Assembly (NCBI RefSeq): GCF_900111495.1
Contig: NZ_FOIU01000002.1
Location: 744,001 to 808,000, forward strand
DNA: 64,000 nucleotides
From: Chryseobacterium wanjuense
GTDB lineage: Bacteria; Bacteroidota; Bacteroidia; Flavobacteriales; Weeksellaceae
Direction of reading: 5' to 3'
In this document: positions 14,254 through 22,957 of the stretch, in pieces
How the letters are laid out: the number at the start of each line of letters is the position of its first letter
How positions within the stretch are numbered: the stretch's first letter is position 1
Position numbers and translations under genes: made by a program
Notes under the pieces: generated by a model
Seen by the model: only the letters and a program-made list of their open reading frames with translations
Database searches by the model: none
What the model was told of the DNA's origin: nothing

Positions 14254-17200
14254 ATGTACCACAAAATTAATTTTTTTAAGTTTAAAAAGCTAATTCCTAT
14301 AGCATTAATATTCTTGGTGGCAAACCAGGTTCATGCTGAAGGTCTTACAACGAGCCATCCTGTATTTTCACAAGTGAACGAAACGATCACGGGTGTAGTT
14401 CAGGATCAGGAGGGAGCTTCTGTTGAGGGAGCGAAAATCACGGTTGTAGAAACTGGAGAAACCGCTACCAGCGATGCTTTGGGGAATTTCAGTATTTCTG
14501 CCAGTATGGGTCAGACATTGTCCATTTCTTATGACGGATATGCGACGCAGCTGGTGAAAATTTCAAGCACTTCTATTTCTGTAAAATTAAAGGCTAAAAA
14601 AGATGCAACTTCTATTGAGGAGGTTACTTTAGTAGGTTACGGATCTCAGAAAAAATCTGATTTAACGGGAGCGGTAAGCCAATTGAAGGCAGAAAATTTC
14701 AAAGAAGGGATGAATATCTCTGTTGATAATCTGATGCAGGGGAAAATCGCCGGTGTCCGCATTGTTCAGTCAAGCGGTGAACCGGGAGCGGGTGTGAATG
14801 TATCCATCAGAGGAATCGGGTCGATCAGAAGCGGAAGTACTCCGTTATTCGTTGTAGACGGTGTTCCTTTGAGCAATGATGCTGTCAGCGCTCAATCTCC
14901 GAATGTTGGTTTAGGAAATACATCAGCAAAAAACCCATTAAACTTTTTAAATACGAGTGACATCGAATCAATCACTGTATTAAAAGATGCTTCCGCAGCT
15001 GCCATCTATGGTGCGAGAGGTTCAAACGGGGTAGTTTTGGTGACGACAAAAAGAGGAAAGAAAGGAGAGCCGATGTTTACGTATGATACATACTTAGGTT
15101 TTTCTTCTGTGATTAAAAAATTAGATTTATTAACGGCTGATGAATACAGATCAGCGGGAATAAATAAAGCTTACGACCACGGTGGAAATACAGACTGGCA
15201 GGATGAAATTTACAGAAGTGCAGTGTCATCAAACCACTCGGTTTCATTCTCAAAATCTACAGATACCGGAAATTATTTTGCATCGATCTCCCACATGGAT
15301 CAGGACGGAATTGTGCTGAACAGTGGTTTTAAAAGAACGACAGCCCGTTTAAATGCAGAAGAATCCTTCTTTGATAATAAAAGATTAAAGGTTAAACTAA
15401 ATCTTACGGCGAGTGACATCAAAGAAACAGGAATTCCGAATGGTGGAAACGCAGGATCTGACGGACAGGTAATCATCCACGCTTTGATGGCGAATCCTAC
15501 ACGTTCTGTGTATGATGAAAATGGAAATTATACCAATTTCAACATGAATGCTCACTACAATCCCTTGTATTTATTGAGTGTTTATAATGATAAAACCAAT
15601 ACCTTCAGAGTATTAGGGAATACAGAAGCTACTTTGAGAATCTTACCGGGACTAAATTATAAATTCAATTTAGGGATCGATAAAACAATGTCGGAAAGGA
15701 ATACAACGATGTATCCGAACGTTACCGACAGGACGCCAAAAGGAATGTATGTTCAGGCAAATCTGGATTCTTATAATGTGCTTTTGGAACATTATTTAAC
15801 GTATGATTTTAATTTAAACAGACATAATTTCAATGTATTAGGAGGTTTTTCCTACCAGAAATTCAAATCTACGGGAACTTATTTTGGGTTAAAAGATATC
15901 GCAGCTCAAGGTGCAGTTGCTCCGGAACTTAACCCGGGATATTCAGGAACGGCATTTGTTCCGGGAGCTGGCTATGCTCAGGAAAATGAATTACAGTCGT
16001 ATTTCGGAAGAGTCAATTACAACTTTGATAAAAAATATTTATTAACAGCTTCATTAAGAGCGGACGGTTCCACACGTTTTGGAAAGAACAACAAATACGG
16101 ATATTTCCCTTCTGTTGCAGTGGGCTGGACAATTTCTAATGAAAATTTCCTGAAAGACTCTCAATTCGTTAATGAATTAAAATTAAGAGGAAGCTGGGGA
16201 CAAACAGGTAATCAGGAAGTTCCGAACAAAATTACGCAGGCAAGTTCTTCATTGACGCAGGCTGCGGGATATTATTTATATGATAATTTGAACCTGATCA
16301 ACGGAGTTTCGATCAACAGAACCGTAAATCCTGATCTGAAATGGGAAGTTGTGGAGCAAACCAATATTGGAGCAGATTTTAGTTTATTTAAAAACAAATT
16401 GTACGGATCATTGGAATATTATCACAAGACAACAAAAGATCCGATCTTGAATATTCCTTCAACCCCTCTAAGCCCTACAAGTACAGTTTGGAGAAATGTT
16501 GATGCGAAGATTATAAATAAAGGTTTTGAATTCTCTTTAGGTTCAGAAATTATTAAAAATGAAAATTTCACCTGGAATTTTGATGTAAACGGAGCAACCG
16601 TAAACAACGTGGTGAAAGATCTTCCTGTTTCCGCAATTTATTCGGGAGAAGTTTCAGGACCGGGGCTTTCCGGAGTTACGGCGAATATTTACAGAAACGG
16701 TTATGAAGCCGGATCTTTTTATATGTACAATTATTTGGGAGTTGATGCCAACGGAAAATACATCTATGAAGATCTGAACGGAGACGGAAAAATCGATCAG
16801 AATGACAGAAAGATTTTTGAAGGTGCTATTCCCAACTTCACTTTCGGGATCAATTCTTACATGAAATACAAAAAGTTTGATTTCTCATTCTCTTTCATCG
16901 GACAAACGGGAGGGTATTTGGTTAACAATACGGCATTGGATTTAAATATCAACAACTTAGCGTCAGACAGAAACGTTTTGAAAAACTTCTATGATTCTGG
17001 GGCAAGCTTTACAAATCAGCCACAGTTATCTTCTTTATATCTTGAAAAATCTGATTTTCTTCGTCTGAATAATGTAAGATTAGGATATACTTTCGATATC
17101 AATCAATTGAAATTCCTGAGAAGCATCAATCTTTATGTAAGTGCACAGAATTTATTCACCATTACCAGCTATACGGGTTACGATCCGCTTGTTGATACCA

Positions 17201-17295
17201 ACAAACAGGTGGGAGGAAACCAGTCTTTGGGAATTGATTATACGACGTATCCGTCTGCGAAAACTTTCATTTTGGGAGCAACTGTTAAATTTTAA
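14254..17295 (+). CDS. SusC/RagA family TonB-linked outer membrane protein
   Basis: This 1013-aa outer membrane importer has a signal peptide (about 1-28, ending VHA). A carboxypeptidase-regulatory-like domain spans 45-115 (ITGVVQDQEGASVEGAKITV). A TonB-box-like EEVTLVGYG follows near residue 124, then a plug domain (GAVSQL ... LKDASAAAIYGARGSNGV) and a 22-strand barrel ending LGATVKF. SusC proteins form a pedal-bin pair with SusD lipoproteins to import glycans or peptides. The susD gene follows after 18 bp. No glycoside hydrolase is next to the pair, so the substrate is unknown. Confidence 0.95.
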   Translation: MYHKINFFKFKKLIPIALIFLVANQVHAEGLTTSHPVFSQVNETITGVVQDQEGASVEGAKITVVETGETATSDALGNFSISASMGQTLSISYDGYATQLVKISSTSISVKLKAKKDATSIEEVTLVGYGSQKKSDLTGAVSQLKAENFKEGMNISVDNLMQGKIAGVRIVQSSGEPGAGVNVSIRGIGSIRSGSTPLFVVDGVPLSNDAVSAQSPNVGLGNTSAKNPLNFLNTSDIESITVLKDASAAAIYGARGSNGVVLVTTKRGKKGEPMFTYDTYLGFSSVIKKLDLLTADEYRSAGINKAYDHGGNTDWQDEIYRSAVSSNHSVSFSKSTDTGNYFASISHMDQDGIVLNSGFKRTTARLNAEESFFDNKRLKVKLNLTASDIKETGIPNGGNAGSDGQVIIHALMANPTRSVYDENGNYTNFNMNAHYNPLYLLSVYNDKTNTFRVLGNTEATLRILPGLNYKFNLGIDKTMSERNTTMYPNVTDRTPKGMYVQANLDSYNVLLEHYLTYDFNLNRHNFNVLGGFSYQKFKSTGTYFGLKDIAAQGAVAPELNPGYSGTAFVPGAGYAQENELQSYFGRVNYNFDKKYLLTASLRADGSTRFGKNNKYGYFPSVAVGWTISNENFLKDSQFVNELKLRGSWGQTGNQEVPNKITQASSSLTQAAGYYLYDNLNLINGVSINRTVNPDLKWEVVEQTNIGADFSLFKNKLYGSLEYYHKTTKDPILNIPSTPLSPTSTVWRNVDAKIINKGFEFSLGSEIIKNENFTWNFDVNGATVNNVVKDLPVSAIYSGEVSGPGLSGVTANIYRNGYEAGSFYMYNYLGVDANGKYIYEDLNGDGKIDQNDRKIFEGAIPNFTFGINSYMKYKKFDFSFSFIGQTGGYLVNNTALDLNINNLASDRNVLKNFYDSGASFTNQPQLSSLYLEKSDFLRLNNVRLGYTFDINQLKFLRSINLYVSAQNLFTITSYTGYDPLVDTNKQVGGNQSLGIDYTTYPSAKTFILGATVKF

Positions 17296-17313
17296 TTTAA
17301 GTTAAAAGAAATC

Positions 17314-19080
17314 ATGAAATCTAAATTTTTAATTATTAATAAAATCGTTTTATCCTTTGCTGTACTGGCTTTAGTCGGATGTACAAATCTGGATGAAAAA
17401 GTAATCGATGAGGTACTGGGATCCGAAACGGGAGATCCGGAAGGTGCATTGGCTGCGGCTTACAGCCAACTTGGTGAAGGAACTTTTGTAGATCATGGAA
17501 GTGTTTTTGCTTTGCAGGAATATTCTACCGACGAAGCGATCCTGCCAACAAGAGGAAGCGACTGGGGAGATGGTGGAAAATGGAGAGCAATGCACGAATT
17601 TACGTGGGATTCTAATAGTGATGTCGTAAAAACAACGTGGAATCAGCTGAATTTTGGAATTACAAGATCTTTAAATGCTATCGCAAGTATTGAGAAAAGC
17701 AACATCAACAATAAAGCTCTATTTTTAGCCGAAGCAAAAGGTTTATTAGCCTATTACACATACACAACAATCGACCTTTTCGGGCAGGCTCCTTACAGAG
17801 ATCCATCTAATATTAATGCTCCGATACAAATTAGAAAAGCTGAAACTACAATTGATGATCTTATCAAAGAAGTGGAAGGGCTTATCCCGAATCTGGCTGA
17901 TATTAAGACTCAGAACACCCATGCGGGAAGATTTACAAAACAGGCTGCCTATGCATTTTTGGCAGATATGTACCTGAACAGAGCTGTCTTGAAGAATAAA
18001 ACGGCAAGTGATTTCAACTTTTTAGAACAGGCTGTAAATGGAGGAGGAACAGATATGGATAAAGTAATTGAATATTCTAATTTATTGATTAATAATCCAA
18101 ACTTCAATTTAGAATCTAATTATTTCCACAATTTTGATATCAATAACGATACAAGTAAGGAAATGATCTTTACGATTGTTCAGAAGAAAATTGCGAGCTC
18201 CGATAAAGGTTCAGATAACGATTTGGCGTATATGTCTATGGAAAGAATTCAGAAACCTTCTCCGGACAACAGAGGTACAAATGCCAATTGTGTCACTCCG
18301 GAATTCTATTATTCATGGAACGGAAATCATGATGATCCCCGTTTCCAAAGAACATATCAGTATGAAGACGGAACATGGTTCAGAAATGACGGAACAGATG
18401 TAAGTGTACCGTCAACTAGTAAAGTGGAGGGCACAGGAAAACCTTGGTTCCATTTCAACAGAGGATTGCAGGTTGGCCAGCAATACGGTCCTAAAATTCT
18501 TGCCAACGGAAATTTTGATATGACTGCAGACGGAAGAATTAAAGTGTATAAATTATTCACAGAAAAAAATACAACACTTGCAGCAGATTTCACTCCTGAA
18601 CTAAATTTCGATAATCCTTCGGAAGCAGTATTTACACAGGCTCAGATCAACAGAGGAGTCAGAAACTTCAAGTTCGAATTCGACCCGGGCTACGGAAACA
18701 ACGGAACCAGTGGAATGGATGTTCCTTTGTACAGACTGGGAACAATTTACATGATGAGGGCGGAAGCATATTTCAGAAGCGGAAATGTAAGTGCAGCTTT
18801 AACGGATGTAAATAAATTAAGAACAAGCAGAACGAATGATGCTTTAAAAGGCAATGCTCCCGGTGTTGCGCTTGCTTCTCTGGATGCAAATGCATTATTC
18901 AGAGAATCCGGATTTGAATTGTACTGGGAAATGTACAGAAGAAAAGCGATGATCAGATTCAAAAAGTTTGATCTTCCGGGAACTGCAAAACCGGCTTCCC
19001 AACCTTACAGAAGAATTTTCCCGATTCCTCAGGCAACGCTTGATGCATCGAAAGACTTCTCACAAAATCCAGGATATTAG
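17314..19080 (+). CDS. SusD/RagB family nutrient-binding lipoprotein
   Basis: This 588-aa surface lipoprotein has a lipobox LVGC (Cys near residue 23). It carries the SusD layout of TPR-like helices with an inserted ligand-binding region: GDPEGALAAAYSQL near the start, AEAKGLLAYYTYTTIDLFGQ, KQAAYAFLADMYLNRAV, and the late MRAEAYFRSGNVSAALTDVN / LREWYWE-like motif seen here as FRESGFELYWEMYRRKAMIR. It ends with the usual RRIFPIPQ and NPGY. It partners the preceding SusC. A strong terminator follows, so susCD is a two-gene unit. Confidence 0.95.
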   Translation: MKSKFLIINKIVLSFAVLALVGCTNLDEKVIDEVLGSETGDPEGALAAAYSQLGEGTFVDHGSVFALQEYSTDEAILPTRGSDWGDGGKWRAMHEFTWDSNSDVVKTTWNQLNFGITRSLNAIASIEKSNINNKALFLAEAKGLLAYYTYTTIDLFGQAPYRDPSNINAPIQIRKAETTIDDLIKEVEGLIPNLADIKTQNTHAGRFTKQAAYAFLADMYLNRAVLKNKTASDFNFLEQAVNGGGTDMDKVIEYSNLLINNPNFNLESNYFHNFDINNDTSKEMIFTIVQKKIASSDKGSDNDLAYMSMERIQKPSPDNRGTNANCVTPEFYYSWNGNHDDPRFQRTYQYEDGTWFRNDGTDVSVPSTSKVEGTGKPWFHFNRGLQVGQQYGPKILANGNFDMTADGRIKVYKLFTEKNTTLAADFTPELNFDNPSEAVFTQAQINRGVRNFKFEFDPGYGNNGTSGMDVPLYRLGTIYMMRAEAYFRSGNVSAALTDVNKLRTSRTNDALKGNAPGVALASLDANALFRESGFELYWEMYRRKAMIRFKKFDLPGTAKPASQPYRRIFPIPQATLDASKDFSQNPGY

Positions 19081-19121
19081 TTTCTTCATATCAAAAAAAA
19101 CAATTATTTTGCGTAAACAGG

Positions 19122-19157
19122 AAAGCGAAGAGAAAAATCTCTTCGCTTTTATTTTGA
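19122..19157 (+). terminator. intrinsic terminator after susD
   Basis: A perfect 12-bp stem, AAAGCGAAGAGA / TCTCTTCGCTTT with loop AAAA, is followed by TATTTTG. Confidence 0.85.
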
Positions 19158-19200
19158 TCTAAATCTTCTTATCTAAACCTTGAAGGGTTGAGTACATTAT

Positions 19201-19755
19201 CTATTCCTCATTCAACATTCCCAATTCTCCGAAATATTTTTTAAACTTGTGGATTTTCGGACCAACCACTGCGCTGCAATAAGGTTGTGTAGGGTTTTCA
19301 TTGTAATATCCCTGATGGTATTGTTCTGCCGGCCAGAATTTGTCGAATTTTGTTAATTCTGTCACATAAGTTCCTTGCCATCTTCCGGACTGTTTAGATT
19401 TTTCAATCGCTTCTTCTGCCTTAGCTTTTTCAGCATCATCTTTATAATAAATTACCGAATGATACTGCGTTCCGATATCATTTCCCTGTCTGTTCAATTG
19501 GGTAGGATCGTGAAGGAAAAAGAAAACATCCATCAATTGTTCATAAGAAATGACTGACGGGTCGTAAGTGATTTGTACCACTTCTGCGTGTCCGGTTTCC
19601 CCTGTGCATACTTCTTCATAGGTCGGATTATCTTTATGACCTCCCGAATATCCTGAAATTGCAGATTGTACACCTTTCAACATATTGAAACAGCTTTCCA
19701 CACACCAAAAACATCCACCACCAAAGGTGATTTGTTCTAAATTATTGTTATCCAT
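19201..19755 (-). CDS. msrA: peptide methionine sulfoxide reductase MsrA
   Basis: MsrA reduces methionine-S-sulfoxide in proteins and free Met. The 184-aa protein has the catalytic motif GGGCFWCVE, with the nucleophilic Cys at residue 15 and a second Cys at 18. It also has GYSGGHKDNPTYEEVCTGET, GHAEVVQITYDP, and the late HQGYYNENP. There is no signal peptide, so it is cytoplasmic. The start at 19755 (MDNNNLEQ) is close to the usual short N-terminus. It stands alone between susD and a repeat cluster. Confidence 0.95.
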   Translation of the reverse strand: MDNNNLEQITFGGGCFWCVESCFNMLKGVQSAISGYSGGHKDNPTYEEVCTGETGHAEVVQITYDPSVISYEQLMDVFFFLHDPTQLNRQGNDIGTQYHSVIYYKDDAEKAKAEEAIEKSKQSGRWQGTYVTELTKFDKFWPAEQYHQGYYNENPTQPYCSAVVGPKIHKFKKYFGELGMLNEE

Positions 19756-19958
19756 TGAAGTTGATTATTGTATTAAATATTTTTCTCCATTAATAAAATA
19801 CATTGGAGAAAAACTAATCAAAAATAGGAAAAAGTTTTTCAAATAATATTCTATAAAGCCTTTTAAACGCAAATTGTAATGATAGATGATACAAATTATT
19901 TTAAAATCAAACTTCAACGATGTTTTGTCATTCTGGAAGAATTTAAACCTTGTTATTA

Positions 19959-20069
19959 GAGATGCTTCGACTGCTTTGCGCTCAGCATGACATCGCTAAA
20001 AATAAGCTGTTTAATAAGGTGGCTAGTATTAGATATGTCATGCTGAGCGCGAAGCAGTCGAAGCATCTC
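19959..20069. repeat. long inverted repeat (family B, copy 1)
   Basis: Two 35-bp arms (19959-19993 and 20035-20069) are inverted copies with a single mismatch, separated by 41 bp. The left arm begins GAGATGCTTCGACTGCTTTG and ends CTCAGCATGACAT. A degenerate relative is at 38764-38861. It is non-coding, and no transposase is nearby. Confidence 0.85.
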
Positions 20070-20115
20070 AACAAACCTGGATTTTCATATTTTCATAATC
20101 CTCGGGATAGTTTTA

Positions 20116-20262
20116 AAGCAAAGTTTTAATTTAAATACAATATATTCAAGTGAGCAAAGAAGAATCAACAAGTTGATTTCATGAAATTAATGTTCCAGCT
20201 TCGCCCAGCAAATTTATTTGCCTTTGCTTTCTAAAATCAAAACTTTAAATAATTAAATCTTT
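20116..20262. repeat. intergenic repeat family C, copy 1 (degenerate)
   Basis: The element starts TTAAAGCAAAGTTTTAATTT and ends CTTTGCGTTAAA. Inside is GTGAGCAAAGAAGAATCAAC followed by AAGTTGATTTCATGAA. The same order of motifs occurs at 53802-53967 (GTGAGCTAAGATACAATCAA ... GCTGATTTGATGAA). Confidence 0.6.
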
Positions 20263-20270
20263 GCGTTAAA

Positions 20271-20371
20271 ATTTAAACACAAATTACACGAATAGCTTTC
20301 ACAAATAATCACAAGAAAATATAATGTAAACATCTGTGCAAATCTGTGAAATATGTGGGAAATAAAACAAA
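20271..20371. repeat. intergenic repeat family A, copy 2
   Basis: It is closely similar to 12707-12800: TTTAAACAC, then TTTCACAAATAA, then GTAAACATCTGTGCAAATCT and TGTGGGAAA in the same order and spacing. This copy lacks the left TCTCGCAGATTTG end. With families B and C it fills the gap of 660 bp between msrA and the ROK kinase gene; I see no gene in that gap. Confidence 0.7.
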
Positions 20372-20392
20372 AAAAGCACCCCAAAGGATGCT
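20367..20392 (-). terminator. terminator of the ROK kinase gene
   Basis: On the minus strand AGCATCC / GGGTGCT (one T-G wobble, loop TTTG) is followed by a run of seven T. Confidence 0.65.
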
Positions 20393-20418
20393 CAATATGA
20401 TTTAAAAATTAATTTCAA

Positions 20419-21387
20419 TTATTTTTCCCAAACCAAAGCACTTGCTCCCAAAATAGCAGCATCCGCCTCGTCCAGTTCACTGAAAACCAATTTTACTTTA
20501 TTTCTGAAAATAGGAAGAAGGTTTCTTTCCATGTGAAGTTTTGTTGGTTTTAAAATAAATTCTCCGGCCTTTATTACTCCACCAAACAAAAGAATCGCTT
20601 CCGGTGAGGAGAACATGACAAAATTCGCCAATGCTTCACCTAATTTCTGACCCGTATATCTGAAAACTTCAATGGCAATCGGATCTCCCTTCAAGGCACA
20701 TTCGTGAACGGTTTTAGAATTAATTTCCTCTTCAGGATATTGATTAAGCATAGATTCCGGGAATTCGGCTCTCATTTTCTTTGCGGTGATCGCGATTCCT
20801 GTTGCAGAAGCATAGGCTTCCAGGCTTCCTTCCGATCCGGTACTCCAGTGTTTTCTTCCTCCGGGTTTTACGATCGTGTGGCCTAGTTCTCCGGCAAATC
20901 CGTCATGTCCGTAGATCAATTTACCACCTGCTACAATACCGCTTCCTACGCCCGTTCCTAAAGTGATCATAATGAAATCCTTCATTCCCCTTGCCGCTCC
21001 GAAAAGCATTTCCCCAATCGCCGCCGCATTGGCATCATTGGTTACTGTGCAAGGCAGATTGAATTTAGCTTTCATCAAATCTCCAAATTCTATCACTCCT
21101 TTCCAGGGAAGGTTGGGAGCCTGCTCGATCGTTCCTTTATAATAGTTTCCGTTGGGAGCGCCAACTCCTATTCCGTCGAAGTTTTTTTCTTTACCGTATT
21201 TTTCGATCAAAGGATGAACGGTTTCGTATAATGCATCGATAAAATCTTCAACTTTTTCGTAAGCATCGGTTCGAATGCTGCCCTTCTCAAGAACTTCACC
21301 ACGGTGGTTTACAACTCCAAATTTAGTATTCGTTCCGCCTATGTCGATTCCTAGGGCAACGTTTTTTGATAAATCGATTAATGACAT
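20419..21387 (-). CDS. ROK family sugar kinase (glucokinase-like)
   Basis: This 322-aa cytoplasmic protein of the ROK family probably phosphorylates glucose or another hexose. It has the phosphate-binding loop GIDIGGTNTKFGVV (residues 13-26), the sugar site GVGAPNGNY, and the catalytic NDANAAAIGE region. The ATP motifs are ITLGTGVGSGIV and LLFGGVIKAGE. The usual ROK zinc site, GHx9-11CxCGx2GCxE, is altered to GHTIVKPGGRKHWSTGSEGSLE. The fold position and final Glu are kept but all three cysteines are gone. This suggests a zinc-free variant rather than a dead gene, because the catalytic Asp is present. Confidence 0.9.
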   Translation of the reverse strand: MSLIDLSKNVALGIDIGGTNTKFGVVNHRGEVLEKGSIRTDAYEKVEDFIDALYETVHPLIEKYGKEKNFDGIGVGAPNGNYYKGTIEQAPNLPWKGVIEFGDLMKAKFNLPCTVTNDANAAAIGEMLFGAARGMKDFIMITLGTGVGSGIVAGGKLIYGHDGFAGELGHTIVKPGGRKHWSTGSEGSLEAYASATGIAITAKKMRAEFPESMLNQYPEEEINSKTVHECALKGDPIAIEVFRYTGQKLGEALANFVMFSSPEAILLFGGVIKAGEFILKPTKLHMERNLLPIFRNKVKLVFSELDEADAAILGASALVWEK

Positions 21388-21472
21388 TTCTATTCTAAAA
21401 TTCTAAAAGGTTAAAATTATAAAAAAGATTGTATTAATGGATTATTAACTAGATAATTATTAAAATTTTTTT

Positions 21473-22684
21473 TCAGGCGATTTTTACCGTTTTCTTTTTT
21501 CTTCTTCCCCACCAGATCACGAAGCCAGTCACTGGTAATGAGGCACATATAAGACTTACAATAAAGGCGATGATTTTTGTTGGAAGTCCCAAAATAGATC
21601 CAACATGGATGTCATAATTGGCACCAACCGTTTTTTCACCAAAATTTTTGTCTTTCATATCGTGAGTATGAAGCAATTCACCTGAGTTTTCATCAAAAAT
21701 AAGGCTGCTGCTTTTGTGATAAGAATATGATAAGTGTTTTACGTACACTTCAAAATTCGGGTGCTCATGATCGTCCATATGTTCGTGACCAAGGTCGATG
21801 GAGAAGCCGAAAGAATCCGGGTATTTTGCCTTCACGGTATTGCTTATTTTGTCTAAAGTTCCTTCCGTTCTCAGCTCGACCGGAGCTTTTGTTTTAATGG
21901 ATGAAAAGTCCGGATACTGTGTACTTCCGCCCGAAAAAATGAAATAGAAGGCTGCCTGAACCGCAAAAAACGCATAAAATAATCCCGTTAATGAAAAGAT
22001 TAATGCAAAAATAGAAGCATAGAAACCTAAGATATTGTGAAGGTCATAGTTCTTTCTTTTCCAGCTTTTTACATTCTGCCATTTGAAAGAGAGACGCTGT
22101 TTTCTGGCTGCTTTGTTTTTAGGCCACCAAAGAATAATCCCGGAAATCAGCATGATTACGAAGATAATCACGGGGATTCCGACTACGTAGGTTCCCCATT
22201 CCTGTTTCAAAAGGAAGCTCCAGTGGATCATTTTTACAATCTGGAAGAATCCGTTTTTCTCGTCGTATGTTTTTAAAACCTTTCCGTTATATGGATTGAC
22301 GTAAGCTACTTTGTATATTGGAAATTCATCAAAATAATTCCAGCCTTTAGGGTCATGTTCGTACCAGTAAAAAAGATAAGACATTTTTTTATCGATGGGA
22401 ATATTCACCCAATGAACAGGATATTTTTCCTTGACCTGCTCTACCACCGCTTTCTCCAAAACACGAATCGGAAGAACCTGTTTTTGCCCGATATTTTGTT
22501 CGTTGTGATAGATAACGTCTTTTCTTGTTACGTTTTCAATTTCATCTTTGAAAACATATAAAGCTCCGGTAATGGAGATAATGAAGATTAAAAATCCGAT
22601 ACCAAGACCCAGCCACAAATGCAGCTTTCCGATCCATTTCTTAAATGTGCTTGGTTTTTTCTTATGGTGATGTTTTTTCTTCAT
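21473..22684 (-). CDS. PepSY-associated membrane protein (iron-uptake linked), copy 1
   Basis: This 403-aa inner-membrane protein has a basic His/Lys-rich N-terminus (MKKKHHHKKKPSTFKKW). A first transmembrane helix (LGLGIGFLIFIISITGALYV) is followed by a periplasmic PepSY region, then three more helices around 160-240 and 360-395. The motifs KMIHWSFLL, RKNYDLHNILGFYAS and NYDIHVGSILGLPTKIIAF are typical of the family. Conserved His residues may hold haem. Family members are thought to help reduce or release iron from siderophores. ATG 22684 is preferred: the paralogue at 25075-26274 starts with the same MKKKHH, and an upstream start at 22705 would overlap the -7 box. Confidence 0.9.
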   Translation of the reverse strand: MKKKHHHKKKPSTFKKWIGKLHLWLGLGIGFLIFIISITGALYVFKDEIENVTRKDVIYHNEQNIGQKQVLPIRVLEKAVVEQVKEKYPVHWVNIPIDKKMSYLFYWYEHDPKGWNYFDEFPIYKVAYVNPYNGKVLKTYDEKNGFFQIVKMIHWSFLLKQEWGTYVVGIPVIIFVIMLISGIILWWPKNKAARKQRLSFKWQNVKSWKRKNYDLHNILGFYASIFALIFSLTGLFYAFFAVQAAFYFIFSGGSTQYPDFSSIKTKAPVELRTEGTLDKISNTVKAKYPDSFGFSIDLGHEHMDDHEHPNFEVYVKHLSYSYHKSSSLIFDENSGELLHTHDMKDKNFGEKTVGANYDIHVGSILGLPTKIIAFIVSLICASLPVTGFVIWWGRRKKKTVKIA

Positions 22685-22702
22685 TTTCTTCCTTAAGTTC
22701 GG

Positions 22703-22740
22703 CAAAGGTAATGTTTTTTAATTTTTATTTAGAATATTTA
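22703..22740 (-). promoter_or_regulatory. promoter and possible iron-responsive site of the PepSY gene
   Basis: TACCTTTG (22703-22710, minus strand) is the -7 box. TTATTTAGAATATTTA (22725-22740, plus-strand reading) lies about 14 bp upstream of it. A nearly identical 16-mer, TTATTTAGAATAATTA, lies at the promoter of the receptor gene at 26309-28501. Confidence 0.4.
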
Positions 22741-22797
22741 TAATTAACGAACGGTGAATTCGAAATATTATTCTGATTTTATTTCCTGAGAGTTGTG

Positions 22798-22831
22798 ACC
22801 CTTGTCAAAGGTTTTAAACCTTGACAAGGGT
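22798..22831. repeat. inverted repeat with TTGTCAA arms
   Basis: ACCCTTGTCAAaGGTTT (22798-22814) and AAACCTTGACAAGGGT (22816-22831) form a hairpin of 16 bp with one bulged A. It lies between the receptor and PepSY genes and may act as a terminator or spacer hairpin. Confidence 0.6.
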
Positions 22832-22841
22832 TTGGAGAAAT

Positions 22842-22951
22842 CCCTAGCCCCGATTGGAACGACATCCTTTTTGGTTGCGGGCGGAGCCCGTAACCAAAAA
22901 GATACAGCACTTCGGCAAGCTCAGCATAAACTCCAAGCGGGAAATAGCTTC
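22842..22951. repeat. CCCTAGCCCCGAT intergenic repeat element
   Basis: It opens CCCTAGCCCCGATTGGAACG, has the central hairpin CTTTTTGGTTgCGGGC / GCCCGtAACCAAAAAG (22867-22901), then GATACAG, and ends AAGCGGGAAATAGCTT. From memory, this AGCCCCGAT ... GATAcAGC ... GCGGGAAATAGCT frame is a widespread dispersed element in Flavobacteria. The segment CACTTCGGCAAGCTCAGCAT looks inserted between GATACAG and the end. Confidence 0.65.
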
Positions 22952-22957
22952 TAATAA

